Origin: Bacteroidota bacterium
Lineage (GTDB): Bacteria > Bacteroidota > Bacteroidia > Chitinophagales > Chitinophagaceae
Assembly (NCBI GenBank): GCA_023423405.1
Contig: JAFAFR010000023.1
Coordinates: 192,276 to 256,275 of the forward strand
Reading direction: 5' to 3'
Length of the DNA: 64,000 bases
Shown: positions 24,027 through 32,812 of the stretch, in pieces
Numbering within the stretch: the first letter of the stretch is position 1
Layout: each line of letters opens with the position of its first letter
The notes under the pieces: generated by a model
What the model was told of the DNA's origin: nothing
What the model saw: only the letters and a program-made list of their open reading frames with translations
Database searches by the model: none
Program-made: the position numbers and the translations under genes

Positions 24027-25568
24027 ATGGAAATAATCTTATATCTTATCGCCGGTATTGCAATTGGTGCATTTTTAGGTTGGCTACTTGGAAAATCTAA
24101 TAGTCGCACCGAATGGGAACAGAAAAAAGCATTGGCCCAACAGCAGTATGTTGACCTGGAAAAAGAATTGGTGAGCTATCGGGCCACCCAGGCGGCGCAG
24201 CAAGACAATATGCAAGAGCTGTTACGGGCAAAAACTGACGAGTTAACGACTTTTCAGCTCACTGCCAAAGAAAGCCAACAGCAACTCACAGAATCCGGCG
24301 CACTGCTTGCTGACGCCAGGGCCGACCTGCGAGCAGCTAATCAACTAATACAGGATAGGCATAAAACGGCAGAAACACTGAAAGAAGAGCTGCGATCATT
24401 AAAGCAGGAGTTTACAACCGTTTCGCAGCGGCTTGCCATTCAAACAGCCAACAATGAAGCCCTGCAGGAAAAACTCAGCACGCAGAAAGAACAAATAGAT
24501 GCATTGAACAAAAAATTCAACCTGGAGTTTGAGAATATCGCCAATCGTATTCTTGAAGCAAAGACCGAAAAATTCACCGAGCTCAATAAGGCCAATTTAA
24601 ACGGGATACTGGAGCCACTGGGTAAAAACATAGCCGAGTTTAAAACGAAGGTGGAAGAGGTATATCAAAAGGAATCGCAACAGCGCTTCTCTTTGGGCGA
24701 AAAGGTGAGGGAGTTAGCTGAACTGAATCGTAAGATCAGTGAGGAAGCCAAGAACCTTACCCGTGCATTGAAATCAGAATCTAAAACCCAGGGCGGATGG
24801 GGCGAAATGATCCTTGAGAATATCCTGGAGCGATCGGGGCTGACAAAAAATCGAGAATATTTTATGGAGCACCAGTTGTATGATGAACATGGTGACCCGT
24901 TACGCTCGGGTTCAGAAGATAAAAAGATGCGGCCGGATGCGGTGATTAAATACCCGGACAATCGTCATGTGATCATCGATTCAAAAGTCTCCCTCAATGC
25001 TTTCACCCGTTGCGTTGATGCGGGAGACGAAACTTCCAGGATGAATGAGCTGAATGAACATGTTGGATCAATAAAAAGGCATATTCAAGCCCTTAGCGCC
25101 AGGGGGTATGATGATTACAGCAAGACGCTTGATTTTGTAATGATGTTTGTTCCCAGCGAACCTGCTTATATCGCTGCATTGCAGGCCGATCCGGAGCTTT
25201 GGAATTATGCCTATGATAAGAGAATATTGTTATTAAGCCCGACCAACCTGATCACTTCATTGAAATTGATAGCAGATCTATGGAAACGTGAATACCAGAA
25301 CCTGCATGCAAACGAAATTGCAGATCGGGGCGCAAAACTGTATGATAAGTTCGTGGGCTTTATCTCGAACCTACAGGATGTAGGCGACCATTTGCAAAAA
25401 GCGCAGAACAAATATGGCGAAGCCTTCAAGCAATTAGCGACGGGAAATGATAACCTGGTTACACAGGCAACCAAGCTGAAAGAGCTGGGGTTGAAAACAA
25501 GAAAGAGTTTGCCGGAGGAGTTGTTAAACACCACGAATGCGCAAATCTCCTCAATTGATCAAAAATAA
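24027..25568 (+). CDS. rmuC: DNA recombination protein RmuC
   Basis: The 513-residue protein has an N-terminal TM anchor (ILYLIAGIAIGAFLGWLLG), a long coiled coil (about 30-190) and the RmuC catalytic domain. The latter shows SKTQGGWGEMILENILERSG, MRPDAVIKYPDNRHVIIDSK (a PD-(D/E)xK-like site), and FVMMFVPSEPAYIAAL. RmuC limits inversions at short inverted repeats and is found in defence and recombination contexts. Length and domain order match the family. It is the last recognised gene before tRNA-Asn. Confidence 0.95.
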   Translation: MEIILYLIAGIAIGAFLGWLLGKSNSRTEWEQKKALAQQQYVDLEKELVSYRATQAAQQDNMQELLRAKTDELTTFQLTAKESQQQLTESGALLADARADLRAANQLIQDRHKTAETLKEELRSLKQEFTTVSQRLAIQTANNEALQEKLSTQKEQIDALNKKFNLEFENIANRILEAKTEKFTELNKANLNGILEPLGKNIAEFKTKVEEVYQKESQQRFSLGEKVRELAELNRKISEEAKNLTRALKSESKTQGGWGEMILENILERSGLTKNREYFMEHQLYDEHGDPLRSGSEDKKMRPDAVIKYPDNRHVIIDSKVSLNAFTRCVDAGDETSRMNELNEHVGSIKRHIQALSARGYDDYSKTLDFVMMFVPSEPAYIAALQADPELWNYAYDKRILLLSPTNLITSLKLIADLWKREYQNLHANEIADRGAKLYDKFVGFISNLQDVGDHLQKAQNKYGEAFKQLATGNDNLVTQATKLKELGLKTRKSLPEELLNTTNAQISSIDQK

Positions 25569-25608
25569 AGCAAGGTATTACCAATAAAGCTCTTGAACAT
25601 ATCGAGTC

Positions 25609-25756
25609 CTAATACTTCTGCTGCTGGTGGAACATCATTCTGGCAGCAAAAGCCTTGTTTCGGATATCTTTAATAATCGTGGAGTTATAATCACTTGAAT
25701 TTCGTTCCTTATGTCCTGTACATGCGGACGATCCTCTGATTAATCCCGCAGCTGCG
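25609..25756 (-). pseudogene. Possible coding relic beside tRNA-Asn
   Basis: On the minus strand a frame follows a stop at about 25758 and runs to TAG at 25609. It contains RGSSACTGHKERNSSDYN and ends IRNKAFAARMMFHQQQKY, amino-acid usage that looks like a real protein C-terminus. It has no start codon or ribosome-binding site. The upstream part includes a 16-base GC palindrome (25744-25759) and a stretch resembling tRNA-Asn (CCTCTGATTAA). I read it as debris of a gene lost next to the tRNA; low confidence. Confidence 0.3.
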
Positions 25757-25819
25757 GGAATCTAATCCACTGGGCCAGCATATCCGGATGGGATCAATTA
25801 GTTTTCCACCAAAATAAAA

Positions 25820-25842
25820 AACCTCGACAACTTGTCGAGGTT
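25820..25842 (-). terminator. Intrinsic terminator of tRNA-Asn
   Basis: AACCTCGAC (minus strand) pairs with GTCGAGGTT around a 5-base loop, followed by TTTTTATTTT. It starts 7 bases after the tRNA 3' end. Confidence 0.85.
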
Positions 25843-25848
25843 CTCCTG

Positions 25849-25922
25849 CTCCCCCTGCTGGACTTGAACCAGCGACCCTCTGATTAACAGTCAGATGCTC
25901 TAACCAACTGAGCTAAGGAGGA
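25849..25922 (-). tRNA. tRNA-Asn (anticodon GTT)
   Basis: The minus strand folds as a complete cloverleaf: acceptor TCCTCCT/AGGGGGA, D-arm GCTC...GAGC, anticodon arm TCTGA-CTGTTAA-TCAGA with anticodon GTT, variable loop GGGTC and T-arm GCTGG-TTCAAGT-CCAGC. The discriminator base is G and CCA is not encoded. The length is 74 bases. Confidence 0.95.
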
Positions 25923-25976
25923 ATATGTTTCCCTCAAGTCGTCACTGCATAAAACTGCGAACGCGTTTGGGGAGTG

Positions 25977-26006
25977 CAAAAATAGGGATTTTGAGATTCC
26001 CCCCAA
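25977..26006 (-). promoter_or_regulatory. tRNA-Asn promoter
   Basis: On the minus strand TTG (26004-26006) is separated by 19 bases from TATTTTTG (25977-25984), which fits the Bacteroidota consensus TTG-N19/21-TAnnTTTG. Transcription would start near 25970, about 48 bases before the mature tRNA 5' end. Confidence 0.65.
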
Positions 26007-26144
26007 GCCAAATCAGCTATTTTTTTAAGACCAATGGGAGATGCCGGAACCAAATCCTGGGGTATATCAGCCAGGCCCGGTGAGCAGGCCACGTCGAAGG
26101 CACGCAGGTCCTATAAAAAGTACACTTGCCCCCTGCCACGCTCT

Positions 26145-26771
26145 TCAGGCCAACCCCAGCGCCACTAGCAGCACCGCCCACTCCAGGCAGGACCCCTCCC
26201 GCAACTCCCGGCGCAGGACCTGCAACGCCTTGCTCACATGTTTCTCCACCGTTTTCACTGATATGCCCATTTTTGCAGATATGACTTTATAGGACAATTC
26301 CTCATAGTGGCTCATTACAAAGGCCTCCCGGCACTTGACAGGCAATGTATGCACCGCCTGCCGCAGGCGCTGTTCCTGGTTGGCCGAAACAAGCGCTATT
26401 TCCGTACCAGGACAACCTGGGTTCCAGGGCCCCACCTGCGCGTCGGGCGCCTGCGCAGCTTCGGAAAGCACCACCAGGGGCGCCGGATCCAGCACCAGTT
26501 CCTGCTGACGCCGCCGCATGCGATCACGTACCTGCCGGATGGTCCGGTACCGCACCGCCTTCCGCAGGTATCCTCCTACCTGCAGATCCGCAGGCAATTC
26601 CATGCGACGCTCGTAAAAACTTGCATATACTTCCTGCAGTACATCCTGCACCTGGTCGGCATCACGCAATACGCGGTGGCATTCATTGCTCAGTTGTACC
26701 ACCGTGGCTTCATAAATCTTCCGGAAAGCCTTCACTTCCCCTGCACGTAAAGACTGCCACTGCTTTTGCAA
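26145..26771 (-). CDS. FecI-type ECF RNA polymerase sigma factor
   Basis: The 208-residue protein has sigma-70 region 2 (VQDVLQEVYASFYERR, then YLRKAVRYRTIRQVRDR) and region 4 (CREAFVMSHYEELSYKVISA then KTVEKHVSKALQVLRREL). The start is TTG at 26771, preceded by AGAAAGG. There is no in-frame ATG upstream. It faces away from the FecR gene, which is divergent. It probably activates the SusC/SusD operon when FecR relays ligand uptake. Its linker (about 95-125) is longer and more proline-rich than usual. Confidence 0.88.
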   Translation of the reverse strand: MQKQWQSLRAGEVKAFRKIYEATVVQLSNECHRVLRDADQVQDVLQEVYASFYERRMELPADLQVGGYLRKAVRYRTIRQVRDRMRRRQQELVLDPAPLVVLSEAAQAPDAQVGPWNPGCPGTEIALVSANQEQRLRQAVHTLPVKCREAFVMSHYEELSYKVISAKMGISVKTVEKHVSKALQVLRRELREGSCLEWAVLLVALGLA

Positions 26772-26853
26772 CGATGCCCTTTCTTCTGCAAAAGCAGCAG
26801 TATTCGCATCTGTGTTGATATGATCGTTCCTGGAAATGGTATTGTTTTGAACG

Positions 26854-26861
26854 CAAAACTA
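26854..26861 (-). promoter_or_regulatory. Candidate -7 box of the sigma-factor gene
   Basis: The minus strand reads TAGTTTTG, matching TAnnTTTG, 83 bases before the TTG start at 26771. No convincing -33 TTG is present, and the FecR start lies 50 bases away on the other strand. Confidence 0.4.
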
Positions 26862-26911
26862 CCCGGCTAATATTACCAGATTATTAATCCTGTTTTTTTG
26901 AGCTGCAAAAG

Positions 26912-28027
26912 ATGGGGGTAAACTTCAGTGCCGGGTATAGTATGGTAAAAGGATCTATGTTGCAAACCGCCCTCCAAAAAATTCTGTCGGCCTGGCTTCG
27001 CAGGAAGGCTTCACCTGCGGAAGAAAAAGCCGTCGACGAGTGGTGGGACCTGCACCAGGATACCGGACCTGACCTGATAGGTGATTTCAATGAGCCGGCT
27101 GCCAGGCAATTCATACAGGACCTTTGGGCAAAAATTGAAACAGGTGCAGGATTGCGTGACACACATCCTGCACCCATCCGCAAAATATCTTCCCGTTTTT
27201 CTTTCGCAAAAATCCGCCCGATAGCAGCCTCCTTACTGGTGTTTGCGGGCGCAACCTCCCTGTTGACCTGGCTGCTTCATACAAACAAAAACGCAGCGCC
27301 TGGCAGCATCTATAAAAAAGCAATTGCCATTACCGCGCCGGCAAACCTGCCGGCAACCACTATTCTCTATAATGCAGGCAGCGCCGTCCTGAATTATATA
27401 CTTCCCGACAGCTCTTTGATTCGCCTGCACCCGGGCAGCGAGATCCGCTATACGCCTGTATTCAACCAACAGGAGCGGCGACTGGAGCTCAGGGGCAAAG
27501 CTTATTTCAAGGTCACCCACCAACCCGACAAACCATTTGTAGTAAGTGCCAACGGGTATACCACCACGGCCCTCGGTACCTCTTTCACCATCGATGCCCG
27601 CGCAGCCGACAGCAACAACACGCGCATTGAGCTCCATACAGGTAAAGTGGTGGTTAAAAGCCTTCGGCCTCGCGACAACTGGAAAGATATTTTCCTGCGG
27701 CCGCTCCAAACCCTGGAGATTAACGGTAACAAGCAACCGCTTATAACCAGCACGAAGAAATCATCTCCAAAACCAACGCAGACCAAACCCTGCATTTCCG
27801 GTTATGAAGCTGCATTCCAACAAGCACCCTTAACCGAAGTTTTCAATCAGATACAAAAAGCTTATCATATCGAAATGATACTTGACCCCGAAGTCCTTTC
27901 GCACAGATTCTTTACAGGATCCATCCGTACCGGCGATTGCCTCCATGACCTGCTGCACCGCCTCGCTGTGCTGCACGGCCTGACCATCGTTCAAAAAGAA
28001 AACAAATACATCATCCAGATCAATTGA
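26912..28027 (+). CDS. FecR-family anti-sigma factor
   Basis: The 371-residue protein has an N-terminal cytoplasmic anti-sigma region (ILSAWLRRKASPAEEKAVDE), a TM helix near residue 107-125 (RPIAASLLVFAGATSLL), a periplasmic FecR domain (PDSSLIRLHPGSEIRYTPVF, then GKAYFKVTHQPDKPFVVSA) and a C-terminal DUF4974 region (APLTEVFNQIQKAYHIEMIL). It relays substrate binding from the SusC transporter to the sigma factor. Starts at 26942 and 26957 are also possible; 26957 (MLQTALQKI) gives the most typical length. It ends 17 bases before SusC. Confidence 0.9.
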   Translation: MGVNFSAGYSMVKGSMLQTALQKILSAWLRRKASPAEEKAVDEWWDLHQDTGPDLIGDFNEPAARQFIQDLWAKIETGAGLRDTHPAPIRKISSRFSFAKIRPIAASLLVFAGATSLLTWLLHTNKNAAPGSIYKKAIAITAPANLPATTILYNAGSAVLNYILPDSSLIRLHPGSEIRYTPVFNQQERRLELRGKAYFKVTHQPDKPFVVSANGYTTTALGTSFTIDARAADSNNTRIELHTGKVVVKSLRPRDNWKDIFLRPLQTLEINGNKQPLITSTKKSSPKPTQTKPCISGYEAAFQQAPLTEVFNQIQKAYHIEMILDPEVLSHRFFTGSIRTGDCLHDLLHRLAVLHGLTIVQKENKYIIQIN

Positions 28028-28044
28028 CCAAACCATATAGTATT

Positions 28045-31000
28045 ATGAAACATCACTACCAGGTGGTGAAAGCCATTCTATTGCCCCTGCTTTCCGTTGC
28101 CCTGCTGGCGCAGCCAGGCTTGATCCATGCAGAGAAGCCTGCGGGATCCGCTGCCGGCGGCTATTTTCAGCAACCGGCCACGGGCGAGGTGCCCGTACTT
28201 CGCGGCCTGATCGAAAATGAAAAAGGGGAAACCATCCCCGGCGTCACCATCCGCCTCAGCAACGCTTCGGGCTCTTATTCCGAAAGCCAAAGCAGCAACC
28301 AGAAAGGGATCTTTGAATTCAGGAAACCCGATGCCGAAGGCCCCTTTACCGTCGAGGTGTCGCATGTGGGATTTCTATCCCAAAGTTTCAAGCGCATCCA
28401 TTTTGAAGCAGGCCGCACGGAGTCTCTTCACATTGTACTCAAAGATGCTTCCAGTGATCTCAACGAAGTGGTGGTTACCGCGTTGGGTATCCGGCGCGAA
28501 GAAAAAGCGCTGGGCTATGCCGCACAGAAAATGGAATCGAAAGACCTGAACGACGCACGCTCCAATAATTTTGTGAGCGCCCTTTCAGGAAAAGTGGCCG
28601 GACTTTCCCTCATATCCCCAGGTTCGGGCCCGCTGAATTCCACCCGCGTATCATTGCGCGGCGATGCCTCTCTCAATCCCAACGGCAACAGCGCTCTCAT
28701 TGTGCTCGATGGCGTTCCCATGAACAACCGCATCAATTCTTCTGGCGTATCCAATGCCTACCAGGCCGGCTCCGGCAACGATGTGCCGATCGATTTCGGG
28801 AACGGCATCTCCGATATCAATCCCGATGATATTGAATCCGTCACCGTGTTGAAAGGACCCAGCGCCACAGCGCTCTACGGTTCCCGCGCGGCAGGCGGCG
28901 CGCTCATCATCACCACAAAATCGGGCGCCCGGAAAGGCAGGGGGATTGGCGTAACCTTCAACTCCAATTCCAGCATTAACAATGTGATCCGCTGGCCCGA
29001 TTACCAGTATCAATACGGCCAGGGCACGGGTAAGCAATACAATGCCAACGGCGAGTTTTACTATTCTTACGGTGCTTCAGAAGACGGCGCCTCCACCAGC
29101 GGCACCAGCTCGGCTTATGGCCCCAAATTCAACGGACAATCTTACTACCAGTACGATCCTGAACTGGAGGGCCGCGGCGCAGAACGTACTCCCTGGGTGC
29201 CGTATACCGATAATGTCAAATCCTTCTGGCGCACCGGTTATACGCTCACGAACAATATTGCCCTGGAAGGCGGCGGTGATAAAGGGAATGCGCGCGTTTC
29301 CCTCACGCATACCAAAAACGAATGGATCATGCCGAATACCGGTTTCGAGCGCATGAATGCCGCCGTTAGTCTCAACTACAAACTGAGCGACAAGCTTTCT
29401 GTCAGCTCAAAGATCAACTATACCAATAAAAGAAGCGACAACCTGCCGGCTACGGGTTACAACAACCAAAGCATCGCCTATTTCATGATCTTTCAGAACC
29501 CCAACGTGAACCTTCAATGGTATCGTCCCATCTGGAAAAACGGGCAGTACCAGCGCCAGCAGATACACCCTTATAGCTCGTTCATCGACAACCCCTACCT
29601 GATCGCCTATGAAATGACGAACAGCGTACGAAGCAACCAGGTGGCGGGTAATCTCGCTGCGACTTACCATATCAGCCCCAAGTTCGACCTCATGGTGCGC
29701 ACCGCGGTAGAAATGAGTATGGAAAACCGCGCGCAGCGCCGCCCCTTCAACAGCGCCAATTTCCAGTATGGCTACTACAAAGAGCAGTCCATCCAGTATT
29801 ATGAGGTGAACACCGACGGGCTGTTCACCTACCACGACAAAATTGGCAACGATTTTGGCATCAGTGCATCCATTGGCGCCAACGCCCTGGTGCGCCGCCT
29901 CAATGGCATGGACAGTTATGTTGATGGCCTGGTCATTCCCGGTGTATACATGCTGTCTAACGGTATAGGACAACCTATTACTACTTCCCGCGCGGGCGAC
30001 AAAAACATCAACAGCGTGTACGCCATGGCATCCCTGCACTGGCGCAACAAAGTTTTCTTCGACCTCACAGGCCGCAACGACTGGAGCTCCACGCTGCCCG
30101 AGCAGAACAATTCCTTTTTCTACCCCTCCGTTAGCAGCAGTGTGATCCTTTCCGACCTGCTGGAGCTTCCTGCCGCTATTTCTTTTGCAAAACTCAGGGT
30201 AGGCGTAGCCCAGGTGGGGAACGATACGGATCCGTACAACACCCGCAAGTATTATAACCCTTCAGAGTTCCCGGGTTCGGCCACGGTTCCCGGAACACTG
30301 TACAATATTGACCTCAAGCCCGAGATCAGCACATCTTATGAAGCCGGCCTCGACATCCGTTTCTTTAACGGCCGCCTGGCGCTGGACCTTACGGCCTACA
30401 ACAACCTTACCCGCAACCAAATCCTCAATGCGCCGCTGGATCCAACCACCGGCTATGCGGGTGCCTATGTGAATGGCGGTAAAGTACGCAACAGGGGCGT
30501 GGAGGTCCTCCTTTCCGGCTCACCCATCCGGAGCAAGAATTTTTCCTGGAACACCTATATCACCTGGAACCGCAACTGGAACAGGGTATTGGAACTGACC
30601 GAAGGTTTTGAAACCGACCAGGTCATCGGCGTGGGCGGCAATGCCACCATCATTGCAAAAGTAGGCGGCACTACCGGCGATATTTATGGATTCGGCTTTA
30701 AACGCTCTCCCGACGGGCAGATCATTTACCTGCCGAGTGGCCTGCCCGCACGCCCGGAACAAATCCAGTATATCGGTAATGCTTATGCGGACTGGAAAGG
30801 AGGTATCCGGAACGAATTCAGCCTGCGCAACTGGCGTTTCAGCTTCCTGCTGGATGGATCTTATGGCGGCATCGTTTATTCCCAAACCCACCACAAAATG
30901 ACCGAGCAGGGTAAACTGGGACACACGCTCAAAGGCCGCGAAGAAAATTTCATCATCGGGGAGGGCGTAGTGCAGGACGCAGATGGTAAATACGTTCCCA

Positions 31001-31323
31001 ATACCACCAAAGTGCTCCCGGCAGATTACTATGCAGACTATTACCGCCGCGCCAACGTGGAGTCGAATTCCTTTGATGCTTCCTGGCTCAAGCTGCGGGA
31101 ACTGCGCTTGGAATACGGCTTCCCGCGCAAAGCACTCAGCAAAACCTTCCTACAGGATGCTTCCGTGGCCCTCTATGGCCGCGACCTGTTTATGCTTACC
31201 AGTTTCCCCGCTTTCGATCCGGAAACGGCAGCGCTCAACGGCAACACCATTATGCCCGGCATCGAAATGGGACAAATGCCTTCCAGCCGTACCATGGGTA
31301 TCAATATCACGCTCAAATTTTAA
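28045..31323 (+). CDS. SusC/RagA-family TonB-linked outer membrane transporter
   Basis: The 1092-residue protein has a signal peptide, a carboxypeptidase-regulatory-like domain (VLRGLIENEKGETIPGVTIR), the SusC plug signature DLNEVVVTALGIRREEKALG and a plug domain with VLDGVPMNNR and VTVLKGPSATALYGSRAAGG. A 22-strand barrel follows, ending TMGINITLKF. It imports ligands with SusD as lid and TonB energy. The N-terminal extension found in FecI/FecR-signalling SusC proteins (secretin/TonB short N-terminal domain) is not obvious, although FecR lies just upstream. The ATG at 28045 is preferred over the TTG at 28024. Confidence 0.95.
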   Translation: MKHHYQVVKAILLPLLSVALLAQPGLIHAEKPAGSAAGGYFQQPATGEVPVLRGLIENEKGETIPGVTIRLSNASGSYSESQSSNQKGIFEFRKPDAEGPFTVEVSHVGFLSQSFKRIHFEAGRTESLHIVLKDASSDLNEVVVTALGIRREEKALGYAAQKMESKDLNDARSNNFVSALSGKVAGLSLISPGSGPLNSTRVSLRGDASLNPNGNSALIVLDGVPMNNRINSSGVSNAYQAGSGNDVPIDFGNGISDINPDDIESVTVLKGPSATALYGSRAAGGALIITTKSGARKGRGIGVTFNSNSSINNVIRWPDYQYQYGQGTGKQYNANGEFYYSYGASEDGASTSGTSSAYGPKFNGQSYYQYDPELEGRGAERTPWVPYTDNVKSFWRTGYTLTNNIALEGGGDKGNARVSLTHTKNEWIMPNTGFERMNAAVSLNYKLSDKLSVSSKINYTNKRSDNLPATGYNNQSIAYFMIFQNPNVNLQWYRPIWKNGQYQRQQIHPYSSFIDNPYLIAYEMTNSVRSNQVAGNLAATYHISPKFDLMVRTAVEMSMENRAQRRPFNSANFQYGYYKEQSIQYYEVNTDGLFTYHDKIGNDFGISASIGANALVRRLNGMDSYVDGLVIPGVYMLSNGIGQPITTSRAGDKNINSVYAMASLHWRNKVFFDLTGRNDWSSTLPEQNNSFFYPSVSSSVILSDLLELPAAISFAKLRVGVAQVGNDTDPYNTRKYYNPSEFPGSATVPGTLYNIDLKPEISTSYEAGLDIRFFNGRLALDLTAYNNLTRNQILNAPLDPTTGYAGAYVNGGKVRNRGVEVLLSGSPIRSKNFSWNTYITWNRNWNRVLELTEGFETDQVIGVGGNATIIAKVGGTTGDIYGFGFKRSPDGQIIYLPSGLPARPEQIQYIGNAYADWKGGIRNEFSLRNWRFSFLLDGSYGGIVYSQTHHKMTEQGKLGHTLKGREENFIIGEGVVQDADGKYVPNTTKVLPADYYADYYRRANVESNSFDASWLKLRELRLEYGFPRKALSKTFLQDASVALYGRDLFMLTSFPAFDPETAALNGNTIMPGIEMGQMPSSRTMGINITLKF

Positions 31324-31334
31324 TGACAACTACT

Positions 31335-32777
31335 ATGAAATATATTCTCCGGAAACAAATGCTCGCGGGGCTCATCGGCCTCGCCGCACTGACAGGATGT
31401 ACCAAAAAATTCGAAGAGATCAATACCGATCCCAAACGCATCAGCGAAGTGAGTCCAGGTACCCTGCTCAATCCCATTATTTATGATATGGCGGCCTATG
31501 GGATGCAGAAGGCCGATGACTGGACCTTCAACCTGATGCAGGTAGCCCTTCCCTACCCATCGGCTTCGGGTGGGGTGCACCGTTATGACATTACGGAAAA
31601 TGCCGGTGCCGGATTCTGGAACACTACCTACCTGCACCTGACATCCATCAACGAAATGTATAAGGCCGCAGTGGCTGCCGAAGATCCCAACTACCAGGCC
31701 ATAGCGCTCACGCTCAGGACCTGGACGATCTCCAACCTCACAGATGCTTTCGGCGACATCCCACTGACCGAAGCAGCAAGGGCCGAAGAAGGTATTCTCC
31801 AGCCCATTTTCAACGCACAGCAGGAAGTGTACACTGCTTTGCTTACCGACCTGTCAACGGCCAACAGCCTTTATAACACCAGCCTGGCCATGAGTTTTGG
31901 CACCGATATTCTCTTTGCCAACAATGTGACCCGCTGGAAAAAGTTCACAAACTCTCTCACCATGCGCTTATTGCTGCGCGTTAGCAAGCGCCCGGAAATG
32001 AATAGCTGGTCGCTGCTGCAGGCCATGGTGGATGATCCCGTTACCTACCCCATTTTCACTTCCAATGCCGAAGCTGCCGTATTGCAACTGAGCGGCGTAA
32101 CACCCTTACTTTCTCCCTGGGGACGCGCGGTTGATTTTACGTCTTACAGGGCCGCCTCTAAATTTTTTGCCGACCAGCTCAATGCCTGGAATGACCCGCG
32201 CCGCGAAAAATTCATGACCCAGGCGCGCACGGCCGATGGCTCGGCTACCATTGGATTTGCCGGAATTCCCAGTGGCTACGACGGTAACGACAATGAGTTC
32301 AACTACATTCCCTCCAACGTGAACATTGCCCTGGTAACGGCGCCTATGATCAATCCCATTCTTCCCTACAGCGAAGTGGAATTCATCAAAGCCGAACTGG
32401 CCCTTCACAACAACGACGGGGCCAAATCCCAGGCCGCTTATGAAAAAGGAGTGAAGGCTGCCATGGAGCAATGGGGCGCTGCCCTTCCGGCCGACTACTT
32501 CGCACAACCCGCTGCGGCATTCGACGGAACCCTGGAACGAATACACCAGCAGAAATACTATGCGCTGTATTTTGTAGACTACCAGCAGTGGTTTGAATGC
32601 CGTCGTACCGGCTACCCGGTATTGCCTAAAAATGCAGGCATGCTCAACAACCAGCAATTGCCGGTGCGTTATTATTATCCCATCCTGGTGCGTTCCACCA
32701 ATGCCGATAACTACCGCGCTGCCGTACAATCTATGGGAGCCGATAATATTAATACCAAAGTGTGGTGGGAAAAATGA
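31335..32777 (+). CDS. SusD/RagB-family nutrient-binding lipoprotein (SusD_2 type)
   Basis: The product has a lipobox (IGLAALTGCTKKF) and begins like SusD_2 proteins, FEEINTDPKRISEV. The helical TPR-like body has ATFNLMQVALPYP-type loops, LRTWTISNLTDAFGDIPLTE and the C-terminal QKYYALYFVDYQQWFECRRT. It caps the SusC barrel at the cell surface and binds the ligand. An ATG at 31323 that overlaps the SusC stop is also possible. SusD_2 partners are frequently tied to non-glycan substrates such as peptides or phosphorylated compounds as well as glycans. Confidence 0.93.
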   Translation: MKYILRKQMLAGLIGLAALTGCTKKFEEINTDPKRISEVSPGTLLNPIIYDMAAYGMQKADDWTFNLMQVALPYPSASGGVHRYDITENAGAGFWNTTYLHLTSINEMYKAAVAAEDPNYQAIALTLRTWTISNLTDAFGDIPLTEAARAEEGILQPIFNAQQEVYTALLTDLSTANSLYNTSLAMSFGTDILFANNVTRWKKFTNSLTMRLLLRVSKRPEMNSWSLLQAMVDDPVTYPIFTSNAEAAVLQLSGVTPLLSPWGRAVDFTSYRAASKFFADQLNAWNDPRREKFMTQARTADGSATIGFAGIPSGYDGNDNEFNYIPSNVNIALVTAPMINPILPYSEVEFIKAELALHNNDGAKSQAAYEKGVKAAMEQWGAALPADYFAQPAAAFDGTLERIHQQKYYALYFVDYQQWFECRRTGYPVLPKNAGMLNNQQLPVRYYYPILVRSTNADNYRAAVQSMGADNINTKVWWEK

Positions 32778-32812
32778 TCCTGCCTACGTTTAACAGTAAG
32801 AAAAAGAAAAAC

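Noticed and set aside
18430..25568. A complete type I restriction-modification or known defence system
   Set aside because: Only an HsdR_N-type domain is present; there is no helicase, methyltransferase or specificity subunit.
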